NCBI RefSeq assembly: GCF_002953715.1 | Contig: NZ_CP025013.1 | Location: 434,001 to 498,000 of the forward strand | Length of the DNA stretch: 64,000 nt | Direction of reading: 5' to 3' | DNA from: Rhizobium leguminosarum | GTDB taxonomy: Bacteria > Pseudomonadota > Alphaproteobacteria > Rhizobiales > Rhizobiaceae | In this document: one piece after another, positions 1 through 8,272 of the stretch | Layout: each line of letters starts with the position of its first letter | Position numbering within the stretch: the first letter of the stretch is position 1 | Made by a program: the position numbers and the translations under genes | The notes under the pieces: model-generated | What the model was told of the DNA's origin: nothing | What the model saw: only the letters and a program-made list of their open reading frames with translations | Databases searched by the model: none

Positions 1-1
1 C

Positions 2-829
2 ACCACCTTCCAGACCAAGAAGAGCTATATCGGCGAGCGTTTCGATGCCGAAACCGGGCTGATGTATCTCAATGCGAGATACTATGATCCGGCATTCGGG
101 CGCTTCATCTCGCCGGACGATTGGGACCCGACCAAGGAGGGCGTCGGCACAAACCGGTACAGCTACTCCCAAAACGATCCGGTGAATAAGTCCGATCCAA
201 ACGGGCACGCATCGAACGGCTGGGGTCAACTCAGCGGAAATGGCTTCTTTAGCGATTTCATCGGCAGCCTTTATGGTCAAAATCCGCACAGTCGGCAAAG
301 TGATCAAGTGCTGGCTGGCCGGGCCGGGAAAGACGTGAATGCAGCAACGATGAGAGTCGGGAAGGCAGTTGCAGACGAAACAGGTTTACCAGATATCTAT
401 GATGGAATACGCCAAAGGGATCCATGGCGGGTAGGTGTCGGTGTTCTCACAGCTGCTTCACTTGTTGGCGGACCAGAAGGTAAGGTCGCTGGAAAGGTGG
501 TGCTCGAGGCCGGTGAGAATCTTGTTTATCGCGCGGTGGATGCCGCTGGAGTGATGAGGTATGTCGGCATCACGAACAATTTTGAACGACGCGCCGCCGA
601 GCACTTGAGTTCAAAAGGCATTGCTATTGATGCGATCCCGGGATTAAGTAATCTGTCTCGCGCAGATGCAAAGGCGGTCGAGCAAGTTCTCATTGAGAAG
701 TTCGGCTTGTTCAAGGATGGCGGAATGATAAATAAAATCAATAGCATCGCTAAATCGAATCCCGCATATTCCGGAGCACTGGATCGCGGGGGTGAGCTAT
801 TGAAACAGGTTGGTTATCCAGGGTACTGA
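2..829 (+). CDS. Rhs-family polymorphic toxin, C-terminal part, GIY-YIG-like nuclease tip (5' truncated)
   Basis: The reading frame is open from the first base of the window, so this is the last 275 residues of a larger Rhs protein. The start carries the Rhs core end signature (ETGLMYLNARYYDP, then GRFISPD and a NRYSYSQNDP/DPNG block), after which Rhs proteins switch to a variable toxin tip. The tip has VYRAVDAAG near residue 175, RYVGIT near 187, a following R-x3-EH pattern, a Glu in KAVEQVLIEKFG and a late Asn (NKIN). This order fits the GIY-YIG nuclease fold (Tyr, Tyr-Val-Gly, Arg, Glu, Asn). Such tips are usually DNases delivered by type VI or similar secretion. An immunity gene follows after one base. 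The Rhs part is sure; the nuclease class rests on motif reading. Confidence 0.85.
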   Translation, partial: TTFQTKKSYIGERFDAETGLMYLNARYYDPAFGRFISPDDWDPTKEGVGTNRYSYSQNDPVNKSDPNGHASNGWGQLSGNGFFSDFIGSLYGQNPHSRQSDQVLAGRAGKDVNAATMRVGKAVADETGLPDIYDGIRQRDPWRVGVGVLTAASLVGGPEGKVAGKVVLEAGENLVYRAVDAAGVMRYVGITNNFERRAAEHLSSKGIAIDAIPGLSNLSRADAKAVEQVLIEKFGLFKDGGMINKINSIAKSNPAYSGALDRGGELLKQVGYPGY

Positions 830-830
830 A

Positions 831-1292
831 ATGGCGAAGCTGAAGATAGGGGATGTTATAGAGATCAAAACCGTGAAAGGACTGGCCTACGCGCACTACG
901 CGCATAAACATAAGCAATATGGAGCGTTGCTGCGCGTATTTGGAAGGCTCTTTCGTTCTCGGCCTGATAGCTTCACCGATCTAGTAAGCCAGCAACCGGC
1001 ATTTATGTGTTTCTTTCCGTTAAACGCAGCGGTTGATCAGTCTATTGTGACAATTGTTGACAATGTCGCGCTGTCATCTGATGCCAAGGAATTCCCCACG
1101 TTCCGAACCGGTATTGTGGACCCCGCTACGCGAAAGGTGGGTGCATGGTGGCTTTGGGATGGTGAGAAGGAATGGCGAATAGGGCAGCTACCTGCCGAAC
1201 TGCGTCACCTTCCCATTCGTGGTGTGTGGAACGATACGTTATTGATCGAGCGAATTGAATCTGGGTGGACTCCTGAAATAGACCCGACGTAG
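831..1292 (+). CDS. Imm26-like immunity protein for the Rhs toxin
   Basis: A 153-residue cytoplasmic protein starting one base after the toxin stop. An in-frame TTG lies 21 bases upstream inside the toxin gene, but the ATG starts the recognisable domain. The N-terminus KLKIGDVIEIKTVKGLAYAHY resembles Imm26-family immunity proteins, which begin with a K-x-G-D-hydrophobic motif followed by a G-x-A-Y-hydrophobic strand. There is no signal peptide or membrane segment, as expected for neutralising a cytoplasmic nuclease. Position directly behind an Rhs tip is the main evidence. Base composition is AT-richer than in the later operons, which is common for horizontally exchanged toxin/immunity cassettes. 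Confidence 0.7.
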   Translation: MAKLKIGDVIEIKTVKGLAYAHYAHKHKQYGALLRVFGRLFRSRPDSFTDLVSQQPAFMCFFPLNAAVDQSIVTIVDNVALSSDAKEFPTFRTGIVDPATRKVGAWWLWDGEKEWRIGQLPAELRHLPIRGVWNDTLLIERIESGWTPEIDPT

Positions 1293-1877
1293 CGTGATGA
1301 TGGGTGGATAAATTTAGGCAAGACCCTCGCGCCCAAGCCGCTAAAATCGCTGGTCTTTCTTGGGCACTTTCATGACCTGAATTGCGACCCAGTTCCATAA
1401 ATCAACGTTACGCCGCGAAACTCGACTTACCAAGCACTTAGCTGATCTGCGTGGGATGTCGTCGGTTCCAATCCCTTCAAGGCGAGCGATAGACGCCAAT
1501 TCCGCGCTCCAGCTGCATTTCCTCGACCAGCCGCGGGCTTAAGAAAATCGAAAATACAGCCACCCGCGCGAGCAATAGTCTGCGCCGGAAGCTATGGTTC
1601 CTATAGCTGATCGTGCGCGTGCTCATCTCGCCGCCACTATCCAACAGCCGTTAAGCCAACGACAACGTGACAGCGCCCTAATATGAGCGTCACATCACTG
1701 GGTTTTAGCGAAGAGGAATTTGCCGAGGCTCTTCTCAAGGTTTCGACGGTCGGCGCTGGACCCGTGGATGCAGTTGAACATCTTCTGGCACAGACACTTG
1801 CCGAAAATCTATCTGGGAAGAAGATGTGATCCTGCTGCAGACCGGGTTCGGTCGCTATTACAACCCATGTGAAGAAC
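1293..1877. other. Intergenic region with gene remnants
   Basis: 585 bases between the immunity gene and the end of the lacI-type gene. I see no complete gene. It holds one tRNA-end-like segment and, in its last 200 bases, a short coding-like remnant listed separately. Base composition is lower in GC than the catabolic operons further on. Confidence 0.5.
1461..1487 (+). other. tRNA 3'-end-like fragment, copy A (degenerate)
   Basis: GTCGGTTCCAATCCCTTCAA plus GGCGAGC resembles a tRNA T-arm and the 3' acceptor strand. Two similar segments occur near 12.35 and 18.56 kb. The T-stem pairing here is poor (only the two pairs next to the loop). No matching 5' half lies upstream, so this is not a tRNA gene. 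It may be an old attachment-site remnant, or chance. Confidence 0.25.
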
Positions 1878-1890
1878 CTAAAAGCTTCCA
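1683..1890 (+). pseudogene. Decayed coding remnant (possible cyclase-family fragment)
   Basis: An ATG-started stretch of 48 codons (MSVTSLGFSEEEFAEALL...) stops at 1829. Shifting frame just before that stop continues as EEDVILLQTGFGRYYNP, which resembles the GD-V-hydrophobic-RTGWGRY-W strand of cyclase/kynurenine-formamidase-like hydrolases. The frameshift and the overlap with the end of the convergent repressor gene argue for a dead fragment. The family suggestion is weak; the 48-codon ORF could also be an unrelated small protein. Confidence 0.25.
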
Positions 1891-2942
1891 GGGGCAGGTC
1901 CAATGGAATCCCGCAATACCAATGAAGTCGACACCGATCGCTCTCGAGTCTTCGCACTACTCGTATCTTGACCCACGGCCTCTTCAACAAATGCCATGAC
2001 GGAATCGCCGATTGCCAGATAGGGCTGGGCGATCGAACTCAGAGCAGGCGATAGAAACTGGGCGATGCTGTCATCGTAGCCAATGAGGGAGATGTCCGAC
2101 GGCACCTTCAAGCCACGCTCGTACAAAACCTGAAGAATACCAGCAGCCAGGATATCTGATCCGGCGATGATTGCGGTGACGGCGCAACGGTGATCGTCCA
2201 GTAACATGGTTGCGAGCCGGCGGCCCGGGAGGATATCATTCGGAGATCGGGGAAAATATTCGCCGAGCACGACCGGGCAGTCTTGTTCGTCAAGTCCGTA
2301 CAACGAGACCGCTTGTTGAAACGCTTCGGCTCGTCGTTGTTCGGCGTGGCCAGGACCGCCGTCCTTTAAGCCGGTCGCGCGGGCACCGATGAAGGCAACT
2401 CTTCTGTGGCCTTCATCGGCCAGGGTCTTAACCGCTGCACGCATCCCTGGGTCTGGATCAATGGCGACGAAATATGCCTGTTCGATATCGTGGCGCTCGA
2501 CCTGAATGACCGGGATACCCGCCTGGATCAAGGGCTGGATGTTCTGATTTTCTAGTGCATGGCAAAGAATCGTCGCATCAACTCCGTGCTCAAGGAACTG
2601 TTTTATCCCATTGACCTCCGCTTCGGGGGAGTAGCTGTGATTAACCGTCAGCATCGAGAAACCACGGTCGCTGGCGGCTGTGCGGATAGCGTGAGAAATG
2701 TGCGTGTAAAAAGGATTCTCACGCGCCGAAGAGAGCACCAGCCCAAGAGAATAGCTCCTTTGCATTCTCAAAGAGCGAGCCTGCAGATTAGGGCGGTACC
2801 CTGTGCTCTCAACCGCTTCTAAGACGCGTTTACGGTTCTCGTCCGAGACATAACCTCTGTTGTGGATGACACGGGCCGCCGTTGTTGGCGAAACCTGGGC
2901 TTCTCTTGCCACGTCCGCCATTGTCGCCGTTTGGGAACGCAT
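1878..2942 (-). CDS. LacI-family transcriptional regulator
   Basis: A 354-residue repressor with the LacI layout. Residues 8-60 form the helix-turn-helix and hinge (MADVAREAQVSPTTAARVIHNRGYVSDENRKRV is the HTH; GYRPNLQARSLR the hinge). A periplasmic-binding-protein-like effector domain follows, with IGYDD near residue 285 and a PLxxIGDSVM-like end. It is divergent from a CUT1 sugar transporter operon and 159 bases from its start codon, so it very likely represses that operon and releases it on binding the imported sugar or a derivative. A perfect palindrome in the gap is the likely operator. ThuR-type regulators are the closest functional analogy; the actual ligand is unknown. Confidence 0.92.
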   Translation of the reverse strand: MRSQTATMADVAREAQVSPTTAARVIHNRGYVSDENRKRVLEAVESTGYRPNLQARSLRMQRSYSLGLVLSSARENPFYTHISHAIRTAASDRGFSMLTVNHSYSPEAEVNGIKQFLEHGVDATILCHALENQNIQPLIQAGIPVIQVERHDIEQAYFVAIDPDPGMRAAVKTLADEGHRRVAFIGARATGLKDGGPGHAEQRRAEAFQQAVSLYGLDEQDCPVVLGEYFPRSPNDILPGRRLATMLLDDHRCAVTAIIAGSDILAAGILQVLYERGLKVPSDISLIGYDDSIAQFLSPALSSIAQPYLAIGDSVMAFVEEAVGQDTSSAKTRERSVSTSLVLRDSIGPAPGSF

Positions 2943-2997
2943 CTCATCTCCTTCGAAATCTTTGTAGTCTCACTTGCATTACTCATATCAGTATGCA

Positions 2998-3017
2998 ATG
3001 TGGTGACGTCACCACAT
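2998..3017. promoter_or_regulatory. Perfect 20-bp palindrome, probable LacI-type operator
   Basis: ATGTGGTGACGTCACCACAT is perfectly self-complementary around a central CG, the symmetry typical of LacI/GalR-family operators. It sits between the divergent repressor and the transporter operon, about 85 bases before the binding-protein start. It can serve both promoters. Confidence 0.75.
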
Positions 3018-3101
3018 GGCGTTTTAATTGATTATTGGCTGTGTAGCCCCGATTTCGCCGCCTAGGAGGGCGGCGCGGGAAGATCAATGGGAGGAGATTC
3101 C

Positions 3102-4352
3102 GTGCGAAACTTTTTACGCATTCTGCCGCTTGCCGCATTGCTTGCTGGAGCCGCTTCGAGCGCCCAGGCTCAAGTCGAGCTAAACTTCTGGGACCAGGTT
3201 TGGGGACCGGGATCCTACTCACAGCGCGCCCAGCAGCTCGTCGACGACTTTAACAAAAGTCAGGACGACATCCACGTGACCTACCGGTCGGTGCCATGGG
3301 CGAACTGGTATGAAACTTACGTGACAGCGATCGCGTCTGGTTCCGCTCCTGACATTTCGACCGGCGCTGGATTTCAAGCCGTCCAGTTTTACAGCATGGA
3401 CGCCATCTACCCGGTTGATGATCTCGTCAAGGAAATGGAAGCTGACGGCAGCGCGAAGGATTTTGCCCCGGGTACATTGGAAGCAATGAAATACGACGGC
3501 CACTATGTGGCCTTGCCGTGGGCCATCGATCTTCGCGCGCTCTTCTACCGCAAAGACGTTCTCGAAGCCGCCGGGCAGAAGGTTCCAACCAATTGGGACG
3601 AATTCCTTGCCGTCAGCAAGGCGGTGACGAAAGACGGTATCTACGGCGTCGTTTCCTCAGGCGATGCGACAGGAATGCATTGGATATTGTCGGCGATGAT
3701 CAACAACGGCGGGGGCCTGTTCGACGCAGACAAGAAGCCAAACCTCACCGGCGAAAAATCACTTGCAGCGCTCAATTTTCTGTCCAGCTTCGCGACCGAA
3801 AAAGTGCTTAACCCGGCGTCGGCCGGCTATACGAACGACGACGCGCTGGGAAGTTTCAACGCTGGCAAGGCGGCGTTTTACCTGTCGAGCCCGAGTACCG
3901 CAGACCAAGCAGGAAAAGAGAAGGACAAGGTCGGGGTCGCGCCGCCGCTTACATCGACTTCCGGCGAGAAGGGGACGATTGGCTGGATCAACAACATCAT
4001 GGTCTACAAGCAGACCGAGCACCCGGAAGAGACCTTGAAATTCCTGCGTTGGTGGTCCGAAAACCAGAAGGTTCTTTGGACAGAGGGTAAGGCTGGAGGC
4101 ATTCCGGCACGCGTCTCGTTCCAGCAAGATCCGTATTTCACTGAAAACGATCAAGTCAGCTTCGTGATCAAAAACTATCTGCCGATCGTCAAGCCGATGT
4201 CGGCTACCGCCGGTGGTACCTTTCCGCAGCTAAACGAGATCGACGGTGATGGTTTCATGATGAGCCTTGTTCAGAAGCTCTGGCAGGGTCAACCGGCGGG
4301 CGAGGTCGTTACGCCTGCTCAGGACCATCTTCAAGAAATTATGGAACAGTAA
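3102..4352 (+). CDS. Sugar ABC transporter, periplasmic substrate-binding protein (CUT1)
   Basis: About 416 residues. The GTG start at 3102 is preferred over the ATG 15 bases upstream, because the strong Shine-Dalgarno GGAGGAG lies between them and the GTG begins a clean Sec signal peptide (MRNFLRILPLAALLAGAASSAQA, cleaved before QVELNFWDQ). The mature protein has the COG1653 (UgpB/MalE-like) layout: FNKSQDDIHVTYRSVPW early, the GSAPDIS segment, and WWSENQKVLW near the end. It captures a sugar, probably a di- or oligosaccharide or glycoside, in the periplasm for the two permeases that follow. First gene of the operon downstream of the palindromic operator. Confidence 0.92.
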   Translation: MRNFLRILPLAALLAGAASSAQAQVELNFWDQVWGPGSYSQRAQQLVDDFNKSQDDIHVTYRSVPWANWYETYVTAIASGSAPDISTGAGFQAVQFYSMDAIYPVDDLVKEMEADGSAKDFAPGTLEAMKYDGHYVALPWAIDLRALFYRKDVLEAAGQKVPTNWDEFLAVSKAVTKDGIYGVVSSGDATGMHWILSAMINNGGGLFDADKKPNLTGEKSLAALNFLSSFATEKVLNPASAGYTNDDALGSFNAGKAAFYLSSPSTADQAGKEKDKVGVAPPLTSTSGEKGTIGWINNIMVYKQTEHPEETLKFLRWWSENQKVLWTEGKAGGIPARVSFQQDPYFTENDQVSFVIKNYLPIVKPMSATAGGTFPQLNEIDGDGFMMSLVQKLWQGQPAGEVVTPAQDHLQEIMEQ

Positions 4353-4355
4353 CCG

Positions 4356-5267
4356 ATGACGGCCTCGCTCGTGAAGCGAACTGTCTGGCGCTCCAGCGCC
4401 AGACAGTTTCTGACCCCTGACCTGCGCATGACGTTGCTCTTGCTTCTCCCGTCCCTGATCCTGATGCTCGTGGTCATCGGATACCCTATGATCCAAGGCT
4501 TCTGGTACAGCTTTACAAACGGCTCGCTGCTCAAGGCCGGCAAGTTCGTCGGCCTGAGAAACTACGGCAAGCTTCTGACCGACCCGTCGTTCTGGCATGC
4601 GCTTCGGTTTTCGCTGTACTTCGCCGTCGCCAATATCGTGGGTTGCTACAGCTTGGGACTCGGCCTGGCGCTTCTTCTGCAGAAGGATTTTCCAGGGCGC
4701 GGGCTGTTTCGCGTTCTGCTTCTGTTGCCATGGATCGTCCCGTCGCTCGTCGCGATCGTATCCTGGCGGTGGATGATCAACGACGACAAGGCTCTCTTCA
4801 ACCAGATCATCGTATTTTTCGGGGGAGACCCCGTGTACTTCCTGTCCAGCTCCAATTGGACGATCGCAATGGTTATCGTCATCAAGATCTGGCGCTCATT
4901 TCCATTCATGCTGCTATCGCTTCTTGCGGCACTTCAGACGATCGACCGCACGCTTTATGAAGCGGCAGACATCGACGGTGCAACGAAGTGGCAAAGCTTC
5001 CGGCATGTCACCATGCCGGCGATAAGCGGCATCTCTGTCGTCCTTTGCCTTCTCATGACGGTCTGGACAGTCAACGACTTCGATACACCTTGGCTCCTTG
5101 CTCAAGGAGGACCTGCAAACGCCACCGAGAACCTGGTCGTCCTTGCGTACCGTTACACGTTTGCCCGCAACGATGTCGGCATGGGAGCGGCTGTTTCTTT
5201 CGTTACCCTCGCCATTTTGATGGTCATTTTCACTGTCGTCCTGCGTCTGCAAAGGGAGAAGCGCTGA
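4356..5267 (+). CDS. Sugar ABC transporter permease (MalF/UgpA type)
   Basis: 303 residues with six predicted membrane helices. The first is at about residues 26-50 (LLLLLPSLILMLVVIGYPMI). The cytoplasmic EAA loop EAADIDGATKWQSFRHVTMP, which docks onto the ATPase, lies about two thirds along. It starts three bases after the binding-protein stop, so the two are translationally close. It forms the inner-membrane channel with the second permease. Confidence 0.93.
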   Translation: MTASLVKRTVWRSSARQFLTPDLRMTLLLLLPSLILMLVVIGYPMIQGFWYSFTNGSLLKAGKFVGLRNYGKLLTDPSFWHALRFSLYFAVANIVGCYSLGLGLALLLQKDFPGRGLFRVLLLLPWIVPSLVAIVSWRWMINDDKALFNQIIVFFGGDPVYFLSSSNWTIAMVIVIKIWRSFPFMLLSLLAALQTIDRTLYEAADIDGATKWQSFRHVTMPAISGISVVLCLLMTVWTVNDFDTPWLLAQGGPANATENLVVLAYRYTFARNDVGMGAAVSFVTLAILMVIFTVVLRLQREKR

Positions 5268-6097
5268 TGGCACGTAGACGAATGCATAAAAACTGGGCTC
5301 TGACCGGAACGATGACGTTGATTGCCATGGTCATCAACCTGCCCATCATCCTCATGGTTCTCAATTCGTTTCAACCAACTGAAGCAATCGTGGCCCGTCT
5401 GACGATCATTCCTCGCGACCCATCATTGCAAAACTATCTGTTCCTCATGGAGGAGACACCATTTCTCAGCTATCTCAGGAACTCTGTCGTGACGGCGCTT
5501 GGTGCTACCGTATTTTCCCTGTTTTGCGCCGTCTTCGCGGGCTATGCACTCTCCCGCTTCAAAAACCGCCTGCTGGATGTCTATTCTACCGGCTTGTTTG
5601 CAGTTCAGATGTTTCCAATCATCCTGGCTCTGATTCCACTGTTCCTGCTTTTCCGTCCCCTCGGGCTTATCGACACGCCTCTGTCTGTGATCATCGTATA
5701 CGGGGTGATCAATCTGCCGTTCGTCACGTGGATGGCGCGAAGCTATTTTGACACCATTCCGCGGGAACTGGAGGAAGCAGCACTGATCGACGGCTGTGGT
5801 CACTTCGGCGCGTTTTTTCGGGTCGTGTTGCCACTTTCCGGGCCGGGGCTTGCTGCAGTTTCGATCTTTGCTTTCTTGCTCGCATACAACGAGTTTTTTG
5901 TTGCGAACGTGTTCCTTCGCACTAAGGCCGCAATGACACTTCCTGTCGGCATACAGATGTTCCTGCAGCAATTCTCGACCGATTGGGGAAGCCTCACGGC
6001 CGCGGCATCCGTGACCATGCTTCCAACCCTCATCCTCTTTCTTTTCGTGCAGAAATTCATCACCCACGGCGCGATTGCCGGCGGCGTGAAGGGTTGA
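5267..6097 (+). CDS. Sugar ABC transporter permease (MalG/UgpE type)
   Basis: 276 residues starting at the ATG that overlaps the previous stop (TGATG). An upstream in-frame extension exists but runs through the first permease gene. It has six membrane helices with an early periplasmic loop after NSFQPTEAI, and the EAA motif EEAALIDGCGHFGAFFRVVLPL. The C-terminus FVQKFITHGAIAGGVKG is the usual ending of the CUT1 second permease. Confidence 0.93.
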   Translation: MARRRMHKNWALTGTMTLIAMVINLPIILMVLNSFQPTEAIVARLTIIPRDPSLQNYLFLMEETPFLSYLRNSVVTALGATVFSLFCAVFAGYALSRFKNRLLDVYSTGLFAVQMFPIILALIPLFLLFRPLGLIDTPLSVIIVYGVINLPFVTWMARSYFDTIPRELEEAALIDGCGHFGAFFRVVLPLSGPGLAAVSIFAFLLAYNEFFVANVFLRTKAAMTLPVGIQMFLQQFSTDWGSLTAAASVTMLPTLILFLFVQKFITHGAIAGGVKG

Positions 6098-6108
6098 TCG
6101 GAGTCATT

Positions 6109-7182
6109 ATGTCAAAAATCATCAACGTCGGCATCATCGGGTGCGGCGAGGCCTCGCAGATACTTCACATCCCGACGCTGCGCGAACTGTCAGACCGCTT
6201 TGCAATCACCGCTCTATGCGATCCCTCCCCAACTGTTCTCAAGGGCGTCGGCGCGGTCGTTCCGGGAGCGTCTCTCTACGATGACGGTTCGTCCCTGCTC
6301 GACGATCCTTCGGTTGACGCGGTACTTGTTGCCAACCCGAACACCTTCCACGCTCCGACGGCCATCGAAGCAATTCAGAAGGGCAAGCATGTCCTAATCG
6401 AAAAGCCGATGTGTATGACCTTGACAGAGGCCGACGCTCTTGCGGCCGCCGAGGCCGAAACCGGAATGACAGTTCAGATCGGCTACATGCGCCGTCACGC
6501 ACCCGCCTTTGAGGATGCGGTCAAAATCGTCGCGGGTATAAGAGAACAGATCAACTTCGCGCGCGTCCACGCAATTATCGGACCCAATTCATCTTTCGTA
6601 GAGCCGACGTCATCAGTAGTTCGAGGCGATGACATCCCCCAGTCGGTGATCGATCGAACCCGGAGAGATACTGATGCCAAACTGATAGAGGCGATCGGCA
6701 CCAGCGAACGTCCGCGCGCAATGGTCTACAATCTCCTGCTAGGACTTTCCTCGCACGACGTTTCGGCGATGCGGGAGCTTATCGGTATGCCCAAGCGCGT
6801 CCTCCATGCTGGCTTCCGTCGGGAAGGCATGTTTATCACCGCGGCGTTCGATTACGGAGATTTTATCTGCCATTTCGAAACAGGCATTGACGCAATCGCT
6901 CGTTTTGATGCGCATCTTGAGGTGTACGCGCAGGATAAGATCGTCCGCGTCGACTATGACACACCCTACATCCGACACCAGCCTGCGCGTCTGACCGTCA
7001 CCACGCCAAACACGGCATTCGGCGTCACATCGTGCAGTGGCCACCAGACACGAGGCGATGCCTTTGTCGTGGAATGGAAACGTTTTCACGACGCCATCAC
7101 TCTGGGGCTTCCCGCGAAGACGACGATTGCCGATGCGCGGCAAGATCTCGAAATCTTTCAACAGATGATGCAGGAGATGTGA
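6109..7182 (+). CDS. Gfo/Idh/MocA-family NAD(P)-dependent sugar dehydrogenase
   Basis: 357 residues from the ATG at 6109; the longer open frame upstream overlaps the permease. The N-terminal Rossmann motif is GIIGCGEASQ, followed by VLVANPNTFHAPTAIEAIQKGKHVLIEKPM. The EKP Lys is the conserved catalytic-region residue of the family. It probably oxidises the imported sugar, often at C3 in such transporter-linked members, to a keto sugar using NAD(P)+. It lies between the permease and the ATPase genes, so it belongs to the same operon. The order resembles thu (trehalulose/trehalose) operons but thuA is absent. Confidence 0.9.
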   Translation: MSKIINVGIIGCGEASQILHIPTLRELSDRFAITALCDPSPTVLKGVGAVVPGASLYDDGSSLLDDPSVDAVLVANPNTFHAPTAIEAIQKGKHVLIEKPMCMTLTEADALAAAEAETGMTVQIGYMRRHAPAFEDAVKIVAGIREQINFARVHAIIGPNSSFVEPTSSVVRGDDIPQSVIDRTRRDTDAKLIEAIGTSERPRAMVYNLLLGLSSHDVSAMRELIGMPKRVLHAGFRREGMFITAAFDYGDFICHFETGIDAIARFDAHLEVYAQDKIVRVDYDTPYIRHQPARLTVTTPNTAFGVTSCSGHQTRGDAFVVEWKRFHDAITLGLPAKTTIADARQDLEIFQQMMQEM

Positions 7183-7189
7183 AGGCGCC

Positions 7190-8272
7190 ATGGCAAACGT
7201 TTCAATAGACCACGTCACAAAATCTTACGGCGCGCTTCACGTGATGCATGGCGTCACGCTCGACATTGAAGATGGCGAATTCATCATTCTCGTTGGTCCC
7301 TCTGGGTGCGGCAAGTCAACGCTGCTCAGAATGGTCGCTGGATTAGAGGAAATCACTACTGGCACCGTCTCGATCGGCGATAAGGTCGTCAACGACGCGC
7401 GACCAAAAGACCGAAACATAGCGATGGTATTCCAGTCCTACGCTCTTTATCCCCATAAAACCGTCGCCCAGAATATGGGTTTTGCTCTCATGCTGGCCGG
7501 CAGGCCGCAAAAAGAGATTGACGATCGGGTCGGGGCAGCGGCGGAGATACTCGATCTCGTCCCGCTTCTGGAACGCCTGCCGAAGCAGCTGTCCGGCGGC
7601 CAGCGTCAGCGAGTAGCCATGGGACGGGCGATCGTGCGCGATCCCGAAGTATTTCTGTTCGACGAGCCGCTGTCCAATCTCGACGCAAAGTTGCGTGTGC
7701 AGATGCGTACGGAAATCAAGGCGCTTCATCAGCGTCTCAAGACCACGATCATCTACGTCACGCACGATCAGGTCGAAGCGATGACCATGGCCGATCGGAT
7801 CGTCATCATGAATGGCGGCAGGATTGAGCAGGTTGGGAAACCTCTCGACCTCTACGACAATCCAAACAGTCTTTTTGTCGCCGGGTTCCTGGGCTCGCCG
7901 TCCATGAATTTCATCAACGGTCGTGTCGAAGGCGGCCTATTTCAGACTGAACGTGGATTGACGTTTGCTTTGCCGCCGGGCTTGGCAAGCGCGGCCGACG
8001 GTCGGCCGCTCGTTGCAGGTATCAGACCGGAGCACATCGAACTTGCCAGTGAAGGAAAGCCCGCGATGGATGCCACAGTCATAGTCGACGAGCCGACTGG
8101 GGCGGAGACCCAGATAGCCTTGCGACTTCAAGGCGAAGAATTCCTCGCGACGTTCCGTGATAGGTTGGCGGTCAGGGCAGGAGACACTTTGCCTGTCCAT
8201 CTTCCCCTCGAAAGACTTTACCTTTTTGACAAGGCCACCGGCCTTCGCATCTCATCAGGAGATAAGCTATGA
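7190..8272 (+). CDS. Sugar ABC transporter ATPase (UgpC/MalK type)
   Basis: 360 residues. Walker A GPSGCGKST is near residue 39, the Q-loop region VFQSYALYPHKTV near 83, the signature LSGGQRQRVAMGRAI near 135, Walker B VFLFDEPLSNLDA, and the switch His in YVTHDQVEAMTMADR. The C-terminal regulatory TOBE-type domain carries GIRPEHIEL. It energises the permease pair. Eight bases separate it from the dehydrogenase gene and its stop overlaps the next start, consistent with one transcript. Confidence 0.95.
   Translation: MANVSIDHVTKSYGALHVMHGVTLDIEDGEFIILVGPSGCGKSTLLRMVAGLEEITTGTVSIGDKVVNDARPKDRNIAMVFQSYALYPHKTVAQNMGFALMLAGRPQKEIDDRVGAAAEILDLVPLLERLPKQLSGGQRQRVAMGRAIVRDPEVFLFDEPLSNLDAKLRVQMRTEIKALHQRLKTTIIYVTHDQVEAMTMADRIVIMNGGRIEQVGKPLDLYDNPNSLFVAGFLGSPSMNFINGRVEGGLFQTERGLTFALPPGLASAADGRPLVAGIRPEHIELASEGKPAMDATVIVDEPTGAETQIALRLQGEEFLATFRDRLAVRAGDTLPVHLPLERLYLFDKATGLRISSGDKL

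Noticed and set aside
2998..3017. Attachment site or rho-independent terminator
   Set aside because: The palindrome has no loop or T-run and lies in a divergent promoter beside a LacI-family gene, so an operator is the better reading.
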